64,000 nt of DNA from Candidatus Scotarchaeum otlingeri. GTDB taxonomy: Archaea; Thermoproteota; Nitrososphaeria; Geothermarchaeales; JDFR-13. The DNA lies in assembly GCA_002011075.2 (NCBI GenBank), contig MTMA02000006.1, positions 1,170,599-1,234,598 on the forward strand. Reading direction: 5' to 3'. The notes under the pieces were generated by a model. The model did no database searches. It was given only the letters and a program-made list of their open reading frames with translations, and was not told the DNA's origin. Shown piece by piece: positions 35,458-44,778 of the stretch. Every line of letters begins with the position of its first letter. Positions within the stretch are counted from its first letter, which is position 1. Made by a program: the position numbers and the translations under genes.

Positions 35458-37353
35458 TTATACACCGATTAATGCTGTTGCTCTCTTCCTCAATAGTAAA
35501 TTAGAGCCTACTATCATAATAAATTGTAAGGTCATTAATACAAATCCCATCGCCGCCGGCACGAATAACCCTCCCTCTAATCCTTTGAATAGTATGTCGT
35601 ACATTTTCCATGTCATTGGGGCGGTATCATGATTAGCATCTCCGATGACTATTCCTGTACTGACCTCAGACATTGAATATATAAAGCTTAACATGCTACC
35701 TGCCAATATGTTGAGAACTACTAGTGGTAATGCGATTGTGAAGAATACCCTGGCTCTATTGGCCCCTAGGTTAATCGCTGATTCTTCCAGGGCTTTATCT
35801 ACCTGCTCAAATCCTGCAAATACCGCTCTAACTGTAAATGGAAACTTTCTAACTGTATAGCTGATAATAAGTAGGGGTGCGCCATTAATTATGGGGTCTA
35901 ACGGTGTCTTTAGGAATAATAGGAAGAAGCCTGTCGCTATAACTATACCAGGTATAGCTATTGGAAGCGTGACAAGCGCGTCTAAAGCTTCTATTCCCGG
36001 TATCTTCACCCTTGATACTAAGTAGGCCGCACTTACCCCGAGAACAATTATTAGGCCCATAGCCGTTATTGAGTAGGTGAGGCTATTAGTGATTGATCGG
36101 AATACAGCTGCATCTCTAAAGAGAGTATAAAAGTTTTCTAAGGTAAAGTATCCGGGGAGCAGTGTAGGTCCCCATTCACCTGCAAAGGCCAATAAAACTA
36201 CTCCTATATGAGGCTGTAAAGCTAGGAATAGGGTGAAGAAAGCCACGACATAAACGAGTAGTGATACTTTAAGGGAGAGCTTTCTAGTTCTAGGGCGCCA
36301 TATACCTCCCTTTGTGAGCATGGCGTACCTCCTTAGACTAACATACTTTCTTATGGCAAGGAATATTATGATCGACATTGCTAGCAGGATCATGGCGAGA
36401 GCTGTGGCTTCCCCTGAAATATATCCTGTAGGTGTAAACATCCTTCTAAATATCTGATATGTGAGGACCTTCTCTGCATTTGTACCTGTAAATACGATAG
36501 GGGTACCTAGGTCCTCCAGACTCAATATGAATACTAGAAGCGCGCCAGCTTCAACGCCAGGTAAACTTAGTGGGAGAGTTACGGTCCTAAATAGGTGGAA
36601 TCCGCTTGCTCCGAGATTCTCAGCTTGTTCTTCCATAGTTGGATCTATGCTGATAATCGCGGTATATGCATTCAAAAAGATGATTGGGTAGAAGATTAGT
36701 GTCTGCACCAAGACGACCGCCATTAGACCGCTAGGCTCTATCTTGAAGGGCATAATACCCAGTATATCATAAAATAAGGTGTTTATAACGCCTTCGCTTG
36801 TAAGCATCTTCTTTAGCCCTATGGCTCCAACGAATGGTGTGGATAATAGTGGTGCTAATAATATGATTCTTAGCGCTTCGGAGCCAGGGAACTTGTATCT
36901 AGCGAAGATGAAGGCAAAGACAAAGCCGATTATCGTGCTAAATACTGTCGTCATCACCGCGACTAGGACGGTATTTGGTATTACACCGAGGTCATACCCT
37001 ACCAATAAGATTATGGTCTCTACACCTGTATCTGTAGGCCTTTTAATCACATTAATCAGTGATCCAGATATCCCTTCGACCGCGATATAGGGAAAGGTCT
37101 CGGTGAAAACTATTCTAGGAGAGAAGTAATAGGGATCTGTAAATACCTCTACAAACCATCTGAGTGACAATGAGCCTCCATAGATGAAGGCATTAAATGT
37201 TATACGGAATAGGGGTACTATTAGAAAAAGGATGAAGATTGTCAATACGACAACCAATTGGATAAAAACAAATATATCGAGGTTCCATCTTATCTCCCTT
37301 AGTCCTCTTTTTAGGTCATCGATGGTGGGTATCGTAGGTCGAGGGACCTTCAA
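35458..37353 (-). CDS. Fused double-domain ABC importer permease
   Basis: This 631-residue protein consists of two binding-protein-dependent permease domains in one chain. Each has the EAA loop: ENLGASGFHLFRTVTLPLSL near residue 245 and ESAINLGANRARVFFTIALP near residue 535. The fusion of two permease units is typical of the Fe3+ (FbpB/AfuB) and 2-aminoethylphosphonate transporter families. About 12 membrane helices are predicted, with a 70-residue outside region after the first helix. Start ATG at 37353 follows the substrate-binding protein by 8 nt. Confidence 0.92.
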   Translation of the reverse strand: MKVPRPTIPTIDDLKRGLREIRWNLDIFVFIQLVVVLTIFILFLIVPLFRITFNAFIYGGSLSLRWFVEVFTDPYYFSPRIVFTETFPYIAVEGISGSLINVIKRPTDTGVETIILLVGYDLGVIPNTVLVAVMTTVFSTIIGFVFAFIFARYKFPGSEALRIILLAPLLSTPFVGAIGLKKMLTSEGVINTLFYDILGIMPFKIEPSGLMAVVLVQTLIFYPIIFLNAYTAIISIDPTMEEQAENLGASGFHLFRTVTLPLSLPGVEAGALLVFILSLEDLGTPIVFTGTNAEKVLTYQIFRRMFTPTGYISGEATALAMILLAMSIIIFLAIRKYVSLRRYAMLTKGGIWRPRTRKLSLKVSLLVYVVAFFTLFLALQPHIGVVLLAFAGEWGPTLLPGYFTLENFYTLFRDAAVFRSITNSLTYSITAMGLIIVLGVSAAYLVSRVKIPGIEALDALVTLPIAIPGIVIATGFFLLFLKTPLDPIINGAPLLIISYTVRKFPFTVRAVFAGFEQVDKALEESAINLGANRARVFFTIALPLVVLNILAGSMLSFIYSMSEVSTGIVIGDANHDTAPMTWKMYDILFKGLEGGLFVPAAMGFVLMTLQFIMIVGSNLLLRKRATALIGV

Positions 37354-37361
37354 CTCTATGG

Positions 37362-38771
37362 TTAACCTCCTAGCTGCTCGATAATCGATTGATATCTAGC
37401 GTTAGCTGCTTCCCTCCAGATCTTCTGGTATTTCGACAATAATTCTCCTGTACCTAAAGCATCGTTAATGGACTGTGCAAATTCTAGGGTGAAGGTAACT
37501 ATCTGTCCATCCTCCTCCCATGATAATGGCTTACCCAACTCGTAGGCCCAATACTCAAATTCTTCCTGACTCATCTCGCCATTTAGATATTTAGTTACAA
37601 TTAAGGACCATGCCTGCACCAATTTGTCATGGACATCCGCGAAGACAGCGTCGAAGTAGTATCTCATCGAGTACTCTATACTTAGGGCTAGATTATCATC
37701 GAATGGAATCCCGATATTCGCTTTCGTCGCGTTGTAGTTAGCATATAGATCTGGCCTCTTCCTTCCTTCCGGCGTCTTGAAGACATCTTCTCTCACAGGC
37801 ATCCTATTAACAGATTTATCCAGCCATATCTTCTGGCCATCCACAGATATTATCCATCTAATAAAGGCTTGGGCTGCATCGGGATGTGTAGAAGTCTTTA
37901 GTAGGGCTATCGGGTCTCCATTAACTATTGACTCGTTGAATGGAAGTACATATTTGGTCCCTGGGAATTGTACTTCGGATGAATATCCATAGAAGTCTAT
38001 GGCGATAGATACCGCTACCTCACCGCTTTGGACTGCGCTTAGAGCCTCGACGCTACCTGAGTATGGCCTTCCATTAGCCGCTAATCGGGCGATAATAGCC
38101 CATCCCTGATCCCAACCAAACTTCTGCAATATAATTTCATAGATTCTGGTGTGGGATGTTGATTGAGTAGGTCTCGCGTAGGCTATTGTGGGTTTCGGTA
38201 ATAATACACCGAATTCGGGAGAAGCTAAGTCTTCCCATAGCTGTGGATAGGGTAGCCCCCATTCATTTAGCACCGGCTCGTTGACGATGAAGCCGAATGA
38301 CGAGATTGCGCTTGCAACCCATAGTAACTTACCATCATCATACCTCTTTAGAGGCGCGCCTCCGAACTCATCGGGTATCTCTGCTACTACAGCGAGGGTC
38401 TCCTCATCGTTTATCGGGGCTACGAATCCGAAGGATATCAATTCGTCGAATAGGGTTGGTCCCCCTCCCCAGGCTATATCAAGGTCGCCGACCGCCTCTA
38501 TGGTCTGCCTCCATAATACAGGGTTTGGGCCTATAAAGGATAATCCAGTAATATTATATTCCTTGGCGATATCACTTGTTAGGAAATATTTTTTGGCGAG
38601 GTTCCATATAGTAGAGCTGTGCCTTGTAATTATCTTTAGAACTATTCCCTCCTCTTCACCTTCTTGCGGCGGTGTCACCATCGACTGATAGGCATACCAT
38701 CCGCCTACAATAGCAACTATTAGTATAACTAGAACGGCTGTTGCCTGAATCTTCGTTAAAGCCCGAGACAC
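37362..38771 (-). CDS. ABC importer substrate-binding protein (Fe3+/phosphonate-type fold)
   Basis: This 469-residue extracellular protein has an N-terminal hydrophobic anchor (residues 10-27) and no lipobox Cys. The periplasmic-binding fold is shown by EAVGDLDIAWGGGPTLFDEL, FGVLLPKPTIAYARP, ALSAVQSGEVAVSIAIDFYG, and the C-terminal segment TSTHPDAAQAFIRWIISVDG typical of FbpA-like proteins. The start is a GTG at 38771. The transported ligand is unknown; the neighbouring membrane-anchored phosphoesterases suggest a phosphorus compound, but iron or another anion is equally possible. Confidence 0.9.
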   Translation of the reverse strand: MSRALTKIQATAVLVILIVAIVGGWYAYQSMVTPPQEGEEEGIVLKIITRHSSTIWNLAKKYFLTSDIAKEYNITGLSFIGPNPVLWRQTIEAVGDLDIAWGGGPTLFDELISFGFVAPINDEETLAVVAEIPDEFGGAPLKRYDDGKLLWVASAISSFGFIVNEPVLNEWGLPYPQLWEDLASPEFGVLLPKPTIAYARPTQSTSHTRIYEIILQKFGWDQGWAIIARLAANGRPYSGSVEALSAVQSGEVAVSIAIDFYGYSSEVQFPGTKYVLPFNESIVNGDPIALLKTSTHPDAAQAFIRWIISVDGQKIWLDKSVNRMPVREDVFKTPEGRKRPDLYANYNATKANIGIPFDDNLALSIEYSMRYYFDAVFADVHDKLVQAWSLIVTKYLNGEMSQEEFEYWAYELGKPLSWEEDGQIVTFTLEFAQSINDALGTGELLSKYQKIWREAANARYQSIIEQLGG

Positions 38772-38877
38772 TATATATCACCTATAGAAAAATATTAGTT
38801 AATAAGTTAATAAATTAATTCAGGTATTATTAAGGGTTCTATTTTGTAATAAAAATAAATAGTGAGTGGGTTGGGAG

Positions 38878-39915
38878 CTACTTCCTCCTAAGAGCGAAGG
38901 CCGCTATCCCTACTATAACGATGATCACTATTACGCCAATGATGGCGTATCCAGTCATATTAGGTTCTGCCTTGATCTCCAATCCCCATTCAAATACATT
39001 CATAACGAACTCTGGACCCTGTAGCTCAATATCATGATATTCAACGTTAAAGACGTTTCTATCACCTAATAGGGATTCGCTGGTTACAATTACTTTGCTG
39101 TATACTATTGTGAATAAGTCGCTTGATACAGGTATCTCCTCCGCTGCTGCTAAGTAGAATCTTCCTGTCTCACCCACTTCATATGCCTGTGGTACGACCG
39201 CGTCATGGCTTGCTACTACACCATTTGGCCCTGTTCTGGCAAGCCAGAACAGATTATCATCGAATACCTGCTCAATAGGTACAAATGTTCCGTCAGAAAC
39301 CCCTGCTAAACCAGCTGGTCCGTGGAACAATATTCTATCGACACCCGAGGTTATAGCTGCTGCCTTACCCTCAGTATTAATTCCACCGACGCTTCTATTG
39401 GCTACGACCCTGTAGGCAGCTCCAGCATTATTTTCAGGGTCCTCAACAGACATATAATCTATCCTTATACGTGAGCCTATAGCTTCAAGAACCCTATTAG
39501 GTTCTTTGGCCTTGAAGGAAGTGTCCTCGGGATTTAGGTAGGGCTCTGTATAGTCGCTATCTGCTCCCACCCATAAGAATTTACCACCTTGCTTAAACCA
39601 GTCAGCAATCGCCTGAATCTCTGAAGAAGAGAATCCGCTAGTTTCATTATACATTTTTCCTATAACTAGGGCGTCTAAATCCTTAAGGGTTGAAGCAGTT
39701 ATCTCTGTCAACTCCACAACTTGATACCCAGCTTCGGTGAGGTTACCCTCTAGATAATTAAGGAGCTTCTGGGACCACTTGTTATCGATATCTTTGACTC
39801 TCCCAGGCGTTAAATCAATTCCGATCTTCTTTGCTTGTGCATGGGAAGGTATAGCCATAAGTAGCATAGGACTCAATAGTAAGACAACGAGAAGCAAATA
39901 CGTTATACGTCTCAA
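38878..39915 (-). CDS. Surface protein with signal peptide and C-terminal membrane anchor
   Basis: This 345-residue protein starts with a signal peptide cleaved after about residue 27 (IPSHAQA), followed by an alpha/beta domain: KKIGIDLTPGRVKDIDNKW, LTEAGYQVVELTEITAS, LDALVIGKMYNETSGFSSSE and GGKFLWVGADSDYTEPY. This looks like the flavodoxin/Gldg-type or DUF4350-like glutamine-amidotransferase fold often found in archaeal surface proteins next to ABC importers. A C-terminal helix (YAIIGVIVIIVIVGIAAFAL) and a short basic tail anchor it. It sits between the importer and the phosphoesterases, so it is likely part of the same uptake system. Confidence 0.75.
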   Translation of the reverse strand: MRRITYLLLVVLLLSPMLLMAIPSHAQAKKIGIDLTPGRVKDIDNKWSQKLLNYLEGNLTEAGYQVVELTEITASTLKDLDALVIGKMYNETSGFSSSEIQAIADWFKQGGKFLWVGADSDYTEPYLNPEDTSFKAKEPNRVLEAIGSRIRIDYMSVEDPENNAGAAYRVVANRSVGGINTEGKAAAITSGVDRILFHGPAGLAGVSDGTFVPIEQVFDDNLFWLARTGPNGVVASHDAVVPQAYEVGETGRFYLAAAEEIPVSSDLFTIVYSKVIVTSESLLGDRNVFNVEYHDIELQGPEFVMNVFEWGLEIKAEPNMTGYAIIGVIVIIVIVGIAAFALRRK

Positions 39916-39959
39916 GATAATTCACCAATTACAAATATTGATTAGACATGTATTTATAA

Positions 39960-39993
39960 GTTATACTCAAAAAAAGGGTAAAAAAAGGGTATT
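39960..39993 (-). terminator. T-rich terminator for the phosphoesterase pair
   Basis: On the minus strand, directly after the stop codon at 39994, the DNA reads two T tracts of seven and eight T separated by ACCC. This is a typical archaeal oligo-T terminator and separates the phosphoesterase genes from the anchored surface protein gene. Confidence 0.6.
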
Positions 39994-41790
39994 TTAGCCT
40001 TTTTTTCTAAGGTAGAAGATGGCTACCAAGACAGCAATTATTACTAATCCAGCGATCGGTAATAGCCGTGTAAGGTCTATTGCCGGAGGCGCTTCCGCTC
40101 CTTCTGCGGGTTCCTTATGTAATATCAAGGAGTAATTCATAAGTCCAGAGTCGAAAGTATTACCCTCTGCATCAGTTAATACTATCCTTAGTCCAAAGCC
40201 ATTATCAACCTCATGCCTAATCTCTGTATAGTATAGGGTATTAGTTAATCTGTAAACTACCGGTTTTTCCCATGTCTCATTATCTAATGTATAGTATACT
40301 TGGATATCTGCGACCCCCGAAACATCATCCCATACAGATATATATGTTATCTCTGTAACTCTCTTACCCATAATGCTCTCCATACTAATCTTCTTGATAA
40401 TAGGCGGTGTATCATCTTCAACACCATATATCTTTATGACCCTTGACTCTCCAGACCGCACTAATATTTTGCCTCTTAACTCTAGGTAATCAGGATATTC
40501 CGTAGCCTCCAACTCATCTAATGAGATGCCTTCGGTGATAAATGTATCACTATATTTTATCCGCGCCGTTATATAACCCTCAATGTCTATAGCCATATCA
40601 TTCTCGACTTTGAGATAGTATCCTTGGTTACTCCCGTTTTGAAGTTGATATTCATATACCCGTAGATCAAAGATGGGATATGGATCCGGTGTATCGTTGT
40701 ATTTCCATTCTATTTGGTCTGGGCCTAGGATATATATTAACCTAAAGCCGGAGTATGGGGAACCTCCCTCATATGCATTAGGATCTGTTAATCTAAAGGG
40801 CACTTTATCATCTTCCACCATCACGTAATGCATATGTCCATGCAATATAAGGTCTACATCGGTTGTACTCAAAAATTCTTCTAAGCCCGTCTTATTTGAT
40901 TTGGCCGTCTCATCCAATAATGAAAAGGGGTGATGAGAAGCGATTATTTTTACCTCCATATCTCCATACTTCTGGAGATCTGTTTTTAGCCACTTAATCT
41001 GTCGATTGGTCACAGTGCCGCCCAGACTTCCTGGACCCATGTCCATCACTATAAGGTGTAATGGCCCTATGTTTATGCTGATGTTGGACGGCCCTAGATA
41101 GTATGTAAATAGGTCTTTCTCGAAATGGTGGTCATGGTTTCCCGGTACCATTACTATCGGTACACGAAGCATAGCTATCATATCTTTGAGGAGATTTTGG
41201 TAGTTATCATCGGTCGCCGAATTAAGTATATCTCCTGTAATAATGATAAAGTCGGGATTCAAGAAGTTGGCCTGCCAGATTATTTTTAGGAAGTTGTCTC
41301 TTAATCTGATTCCAGACCTCCTATTGTCATAATGTGTATCGCTATACCTCAATATTGTTAAGGGATAACTCCATTCTTCTTTAAGCGCTATAGAATTATG
41401 CTCCACATATACATTGCTACTCGTCTCTACATATAAGCTATAGAGACCCGGATAAGTTTCCGGAATTATAGTTGTGATGACTAGTTTGTTATCCAAGGTG
41501 GATATATCTTTGATATCTAGGTTTACTTCTAGGCCTCCTTTATAGAGATAAGCCTTGAGTATATCTCCCTGTATACTCGGGGCATACATAACTATCTCTA
41601 GGGTTGACCCTGGGGTAACAAAGGCGGGGAAACCTATGCGTGGAAAGAGGAAGCCTGTATAGGTCTCTTTAGGGACTAAAACCTCGATGTCAATAATATC
41701 GCTGGACTCCATCTGGGCATTTATGGGGATTAACGGGGTTAATGTAGAAAATATTAATATTAAGATTAGGCTTATCGAGAGAGTCTTCAT
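39994..41790 (-). CDS. Membrane-anchored metallophosphoesterase, canonical motifs
   Basis: This protein of about 598 residues has a signal peptide, a small N-terminal beta domain (about 30-150), a calcineurin-like phosphoesterase domain with ILRYSDTHYDNR, FIITGDILNSATDDN, MVPGNHDHHFEKD, IASHHPFSLLD and LILHGHMHYV, then Ig- or cadherin-like repeats, and a C-terminal helix LLPIAGLVIIAVLVAIFYL with a basic tail. The start at 41790 forms an ATGA overlap with the upstream paralog and has GGAGGGTC in front. All metal-binding and catalytic residues are present, so it should be an active outside-facing phosphoesterase. Confidence 0.9.
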   Translation of the reverse strand: MKTLSISLILILIFSTLTPLIPINAQMESSDIIDIEVLVPKETYTGFLFPRIGFPAFVTPGSTLEIVMYAPSIQGDILKAYLYKGGLEVNLDIKDISTLDNKLVITTIIPETYPGLYSLYVETSSNVYVEHNSIALKEEWSYPLTILRYSDTHYDNRRSGIRLRDNFLKIIWQANFLNPDFIIITGDILNSATDDNYQNLLKDMIAMLRVPIVMVPGNHDHHFEKDLFTYYLGPSNISINIGPLHLIVMDMGPGSLGGTVTNRQIKWLKTDLQKYGDMEVKIIASHHPFSLLDETAKSNKTGLEEFLSTTDVDLILHGHMHYVMVEDDKVPFRLTDPNAYEGGSPYSGFRLIYILGPDQIEWKYNDTPDPYPIFDLRVYEYQLQNGSNQGYYLKVENDMAIDIEGYITARIKYSDTFITEGISLDELEATEYPDYLELRGKILVRSGESRVIKIYGVEDDTPPIIKKISMESIMGKRVTEITYISVWDDVSGVADIQVYYTLDNETWEKPVVYRLTNTLYYTEIRHEVDNGFGLRIVLTDAEGNTFDSGLMNYSLILHKEPAEGAEAPPAIDLTRLLPIAGLVIIAVLVAIFYLRKKG

Positions 41791-43589
41791 CTTTTGACCC
41801 TCCAAATAACATATCCTACGATTACTACCAATAATAATATTATTATAGCCAAGTACTCTAGCTGTATTGAAGGCTGCACCGGCTTCTCCTCCGGGCCTAA
41901 GCCTAATTCAACATAACCATAATAACTCGATTCTTTACCTGCGATGTCTCGTGCCACAATCTTATAGTAATAGATATTGTATTGAGGCGTCTTCATAACA
42001 AATATTAGAACTTCGTCCTCAATTTCGGGTGTGAACTCTGTCCATGACTCGTTATCTGGACTATAATATACTTTTATTTCTGCTACTCCAAGGCCTTCAT
42101 CAGTAACTATTGGCCTTATCTCTATCTCATTTACCGTGGCTGTAACTATGGCTCTTATGCTGGGCGGGATCGTATCTTGTTCTTGATAGACCTTAATAGT
42201 GACCTCTTCCTCAACGGGAGTCACGGAGATATATACAGTTCTGAGGCCGTTGAATACATATTCAGCTGTTTTCTCGGCGCCTTCAACTATCGCTTCTTTT
42301 CCGATGTCTTTTAGCTTTATTATTAGTGTTAAAGGCATATTTCTGTATTTGACTATTGCTGTTTGGCCAGTTGAGGTATAGGTGTTCGGCTGTAAATACT
42401 CTACATATGTCTCATAAAGATTTCTGCTATTCTCTTCATACTCAATTGAACCGTCCTCGTATAGCGTCAATATTCTGAAGCCACGGTATAGATTGGTTGT
42501 TGCTGTTGATGTACTTACAATTGTTGTAAAAGGTGTCTCTGGAGGTGTCTTTATTATGTCATTATGGAAGTGTCCGTGTAATGCGAGGTTTAAGCCATAG
42601 TTCTCTGCCCATTCAGCCAGTTTATTTATTACTTTTTCTGAGGTCGAGTTGGGGTCGAAGCTTGGGTAGTGCTGGATATATACCTTGATATTAGCATCTA
42701 TATTCTTTCTCAGTACATCTTCTATCCATGTAATCGTGCTGTCTGGAAGGTCTCCGTTCCTGGCATTAATAGATAATATTAAGATATTGTTGATCCTGAT
42801 ACCCGCTGAATTAGGAGCAAGATATTTCTCCCAGTGCCACTGGTTACCCTCCATTACCGAGTAGTCTGTATTTCCAGTGCAGACAATAAAGGGTACTGAT
42901 AGTGTTGATAGCCAATTATAAACGAATATATGGAAATCCTCATCTCTTATACCGTCAACAAAATCTCCTGTTGAAATTATCAGATCTACACCTAGCGCTT
43001 CTAATGTGGCCAAAGCACGGGAGAAAAACTTATTCTCTTTCATGTATTTTGACTTCTGCCCTGGCCCAATATGGTTATCACTGATATGAGCTACAGTGAT
43101 ACTATCTGGATAAGTATCTCCGAATACATAGAAGCTATTCGGCTCCTCATAACGAGAAGCTCTCTCCAGAACCAAGTTGTATAATGCTCTTTTTATGCCC
43201 TGAGGTACCTTTACATCTATCGCTACATATTTATTGACGACATTTTCCTCTCTATCATCTGTCACCCATCTGACATTAATAACTTCTAGAGAATAAACTT
43301 CTCCGGTGATCTTATTTAATAGAGAGACGCTCCATCCATCAAGCGCATTGTCGGTGGAAGCAGGATATATGTATATTGTCTTTATATCGCCAGAGACCGC
43401 AAAGATAGGTGCTAGAAGACGGGGGTAAAGTATGTTATTAACGGGGATTATATGATAAGAGTCGAAAGGAACCACTTCGCTCACAGGAGTCATTGGCTCA
43501 ACATCCTCACCATATATGTATAGAGGGCTCAGGAGAGGCATTAGAAGAATTGAAAGCGTAAAGAATAGAATTATTTGCTTGGTATTCAC
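41787..43589 (-). CDS. Membrane-anchored metallophosphoesterase paralog with altered catalytic motif
   Basis: This 600-residue paralog of the next gene has the same order: signal peptide, N-terminal beta domain, phosphoesterase domain, Ig-like region and a C-terminal helix (LEYLAIIILLLVVIVGYVIW) with basic tail. Motifs read VAHISDNHIGPG, LIISTGDFVDGI, VCTGNTDYSVME, YIQHYPSFD and LALHGHFHND. The GNH[DE] block is changed to GNTD, so the catalytic His is Thr while the metal-binding Asn is kept. The enzyme may use another acid, have another substrate, or be a binding protein. It is translationally coupled with the canonical paralog (ATGA). Confidence 0.9.
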   Translation of the reverse strand: MNTKQIILFFTLSILLMPLLSPLYIYGEDVEPMTPVSEVVPFDSYHIIPVNNILYPRLLAPIFAVSGDIKTIYIYPASTDNALDGWSVSLLNKITGEVYSLEVINVRWVTDDREENVVNKYVAIDVKVPQGIKRALYNLVLERASRYEEPNSFYVFGDTYPDSITVAHISDNHIGPGQKSKYMKENKFFSRALATLEALGVDLIISTGDFVDGIRDEDFHIFVYNWLSTLSVPFIVCTGNTDYSVMEGNQWHWEKYLAPNSAGIRINNILILSINARNGDLPDSTITWIEDVLRKNIDANIKVYIQHYPSFDPNSTSEKVINKLAEWAENYGLNLALHGHFHNDIIKTPPETPFTTIVSTSTATTNLYRGFRILTLYEDGSIEYEENSRNLYETYVEYLQPNTYTSTGQTAIVKYRNMPLTLIIKLKDIGKEAIVEGAEKTAEYVFNGLRTVYISVTPVEEEVTIKVYQEQDTIPPSIRAIVTATVNEIEIRPIVTDEGLGVAEIKVYYSPDNESWTEFTPEIEDEVLIFVMKTPQYNIYYYKIVARDIAGKESSYYGYVELGLGPEEKPVQPSIQLEYLAIIILLLVVIVGYVIWRVKR

Positions 43590-43685
43590 ATTTAGTCACC
43601 AAGAATATTATGATTGGATAGGGAGATTAAATCTTTTATCTATTAAGGATTGGATAGAATTGGCTGTTTTCTATAATATTTTTGA

Positions 43686-43704
43686 TTATTAATATTTAAA
43701 TACT
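43686..43704 (+). promoter_or_regulatory. TATA box of the TFB gene
   Basis: TTAATATTTAAATAC lies about 27-40 nt upstream of the ATG at 43730. With archaeal spacing the message would start at or just before that ATG, giving a leaderless transcript and favouring 43730 as start codon. Confidence 0.55.
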
Positions 43705-43729
43705 TTTAGAAAGATTTATATAGTAGTTT

Positions 43730-44722
43730 ATGGCTATAAATAAGGAGTGTGATTTTATTATGGCTGAAGAATATTTTGATCAGACTTGTCCAGTATGTGG
43801 ATCTAAAAACTTTATATTTGATAGGAATAAGAGAGAGCTTATCTGTACCAGCTGTGGATATGTTATAGCGGTTATGGATATCGAGACGGGTCCAGAGTGG
43901 AGATCCTTTGAAGGCGATGAAGTCGATAAATCTAGGGTCGGACTTCCACCTAGCTATCTACTTCAGGATAAGGGTCTCTCTACCATTATCAGTAGTGGCG
44001 ATGAAGACTCGATGGGTAGAAAAATCGATGTAAAGAGGAAGAGGGATTTCAATAGGCTCAGGAAGTGGCAACAGAGGATTTCTGCATATAGCAGTGTCGA
44101 GAGAAACCTTCAAAACGCCATTACATATCTTAATCAGCTTGGAGACAAATTAAATGTCCCTAGACCTATTCTTGAACATGCAGCGTATCTATACAGGAAG
44201 GCATTAAAGATGGATTTGGTCAGGGGTAGAGCTATTAATTCAATAGTGGCTGCCGCATTATACATTGCATTGAGACATTATGGAGCGCCAAGGACTATAA
44301 AGAGTGTAGCGAGAGCTGCTGGTGTCGACAAGAAGGAATTGGGCAGATGCTATAGACTGCTTGTAAGAGAGCTGAGGATTAAGATGCCTGTCATAGATCC
44401 CAATCAGTATATCAGGAGGATAGTGTCCTCAGCGAACCTAGATAGCAGGGTTATTCTTGAAGCTGAGAATATCATTAAGATGGCTAAAGAGAAAAAGATT
44501 ACCGCTGGTAAGGACCCCGTAGGATTAGCGGCTGCGGCTGTTTATTTTGCTGCTACTAAATTAGGTTATAAGATTACTCAGAGAGATATTGCTTTGGCGG
44601 CTGATATAACAGAGGTTACCGTTAGGAATAGATGCAAAAGCCTTGCTGAGGAGTTAGGTTTAGAGGAGCCTCCTAGGTCAAGTGAAAGGAGAAGTAGAAG
44701 AATTTTGCAACGCAATAAATAG
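43730..44722 (+). CDS. tfb: Transcription initiation factor IIB
   Basis: This 330-residue TFB recruits RNA polymerase to TBP-bound promoters. It has an N-terminal zinc ribbon (CPVCGS and CTSCGYVI), the B-finger/B-reader region (RVGLPPSYLLQDKGLSTII), and two cyclin repeats (about 125-215 and 220-315), with VARAAGVDKKELGRCYR and IALAADITEVTVRNR as the helix-turn-helix parts that contact BRE. Two starts are possible: ATG at 43730, which fits a leaderless message, and ATG at 43760, which gives the more usual length before the zinc ribbon. Confidence 0.97.
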   Translation: MAINKECDFIMAEEYFDQTCPVCGSKNFIFDRNKRELICTSCGYVIAVMDIETGPEWRSFEGDEVDKSRVGLPPSYLLQDKGLSTIISSGDEDSMGRKIDVKRKRDFNRLRKWQQRISAYSSVERNLQNAITYLNQLGDKLNVPRPILEHAAYLYRKALKMDLVRGRAINSIVAAALYIALRHYGAPRTIKSVARAAGVDKKELGRCYRLLVRELRIKMPVIDPNQYIRRIVSSANLDSRVILEAENIIKMAKEKKITAGKDPVGLAAAAVYFAATKLGYKITQRDIALAADITEVTVRNRCKSLAEELGLEEPPRSSERRSRRILQRNK

Positions 44723-44778
44723 AATTTTTAATTCTTTTTTATCTTAAGGTTTTTAGGAGAAAGTGTAGAATAGAGACT

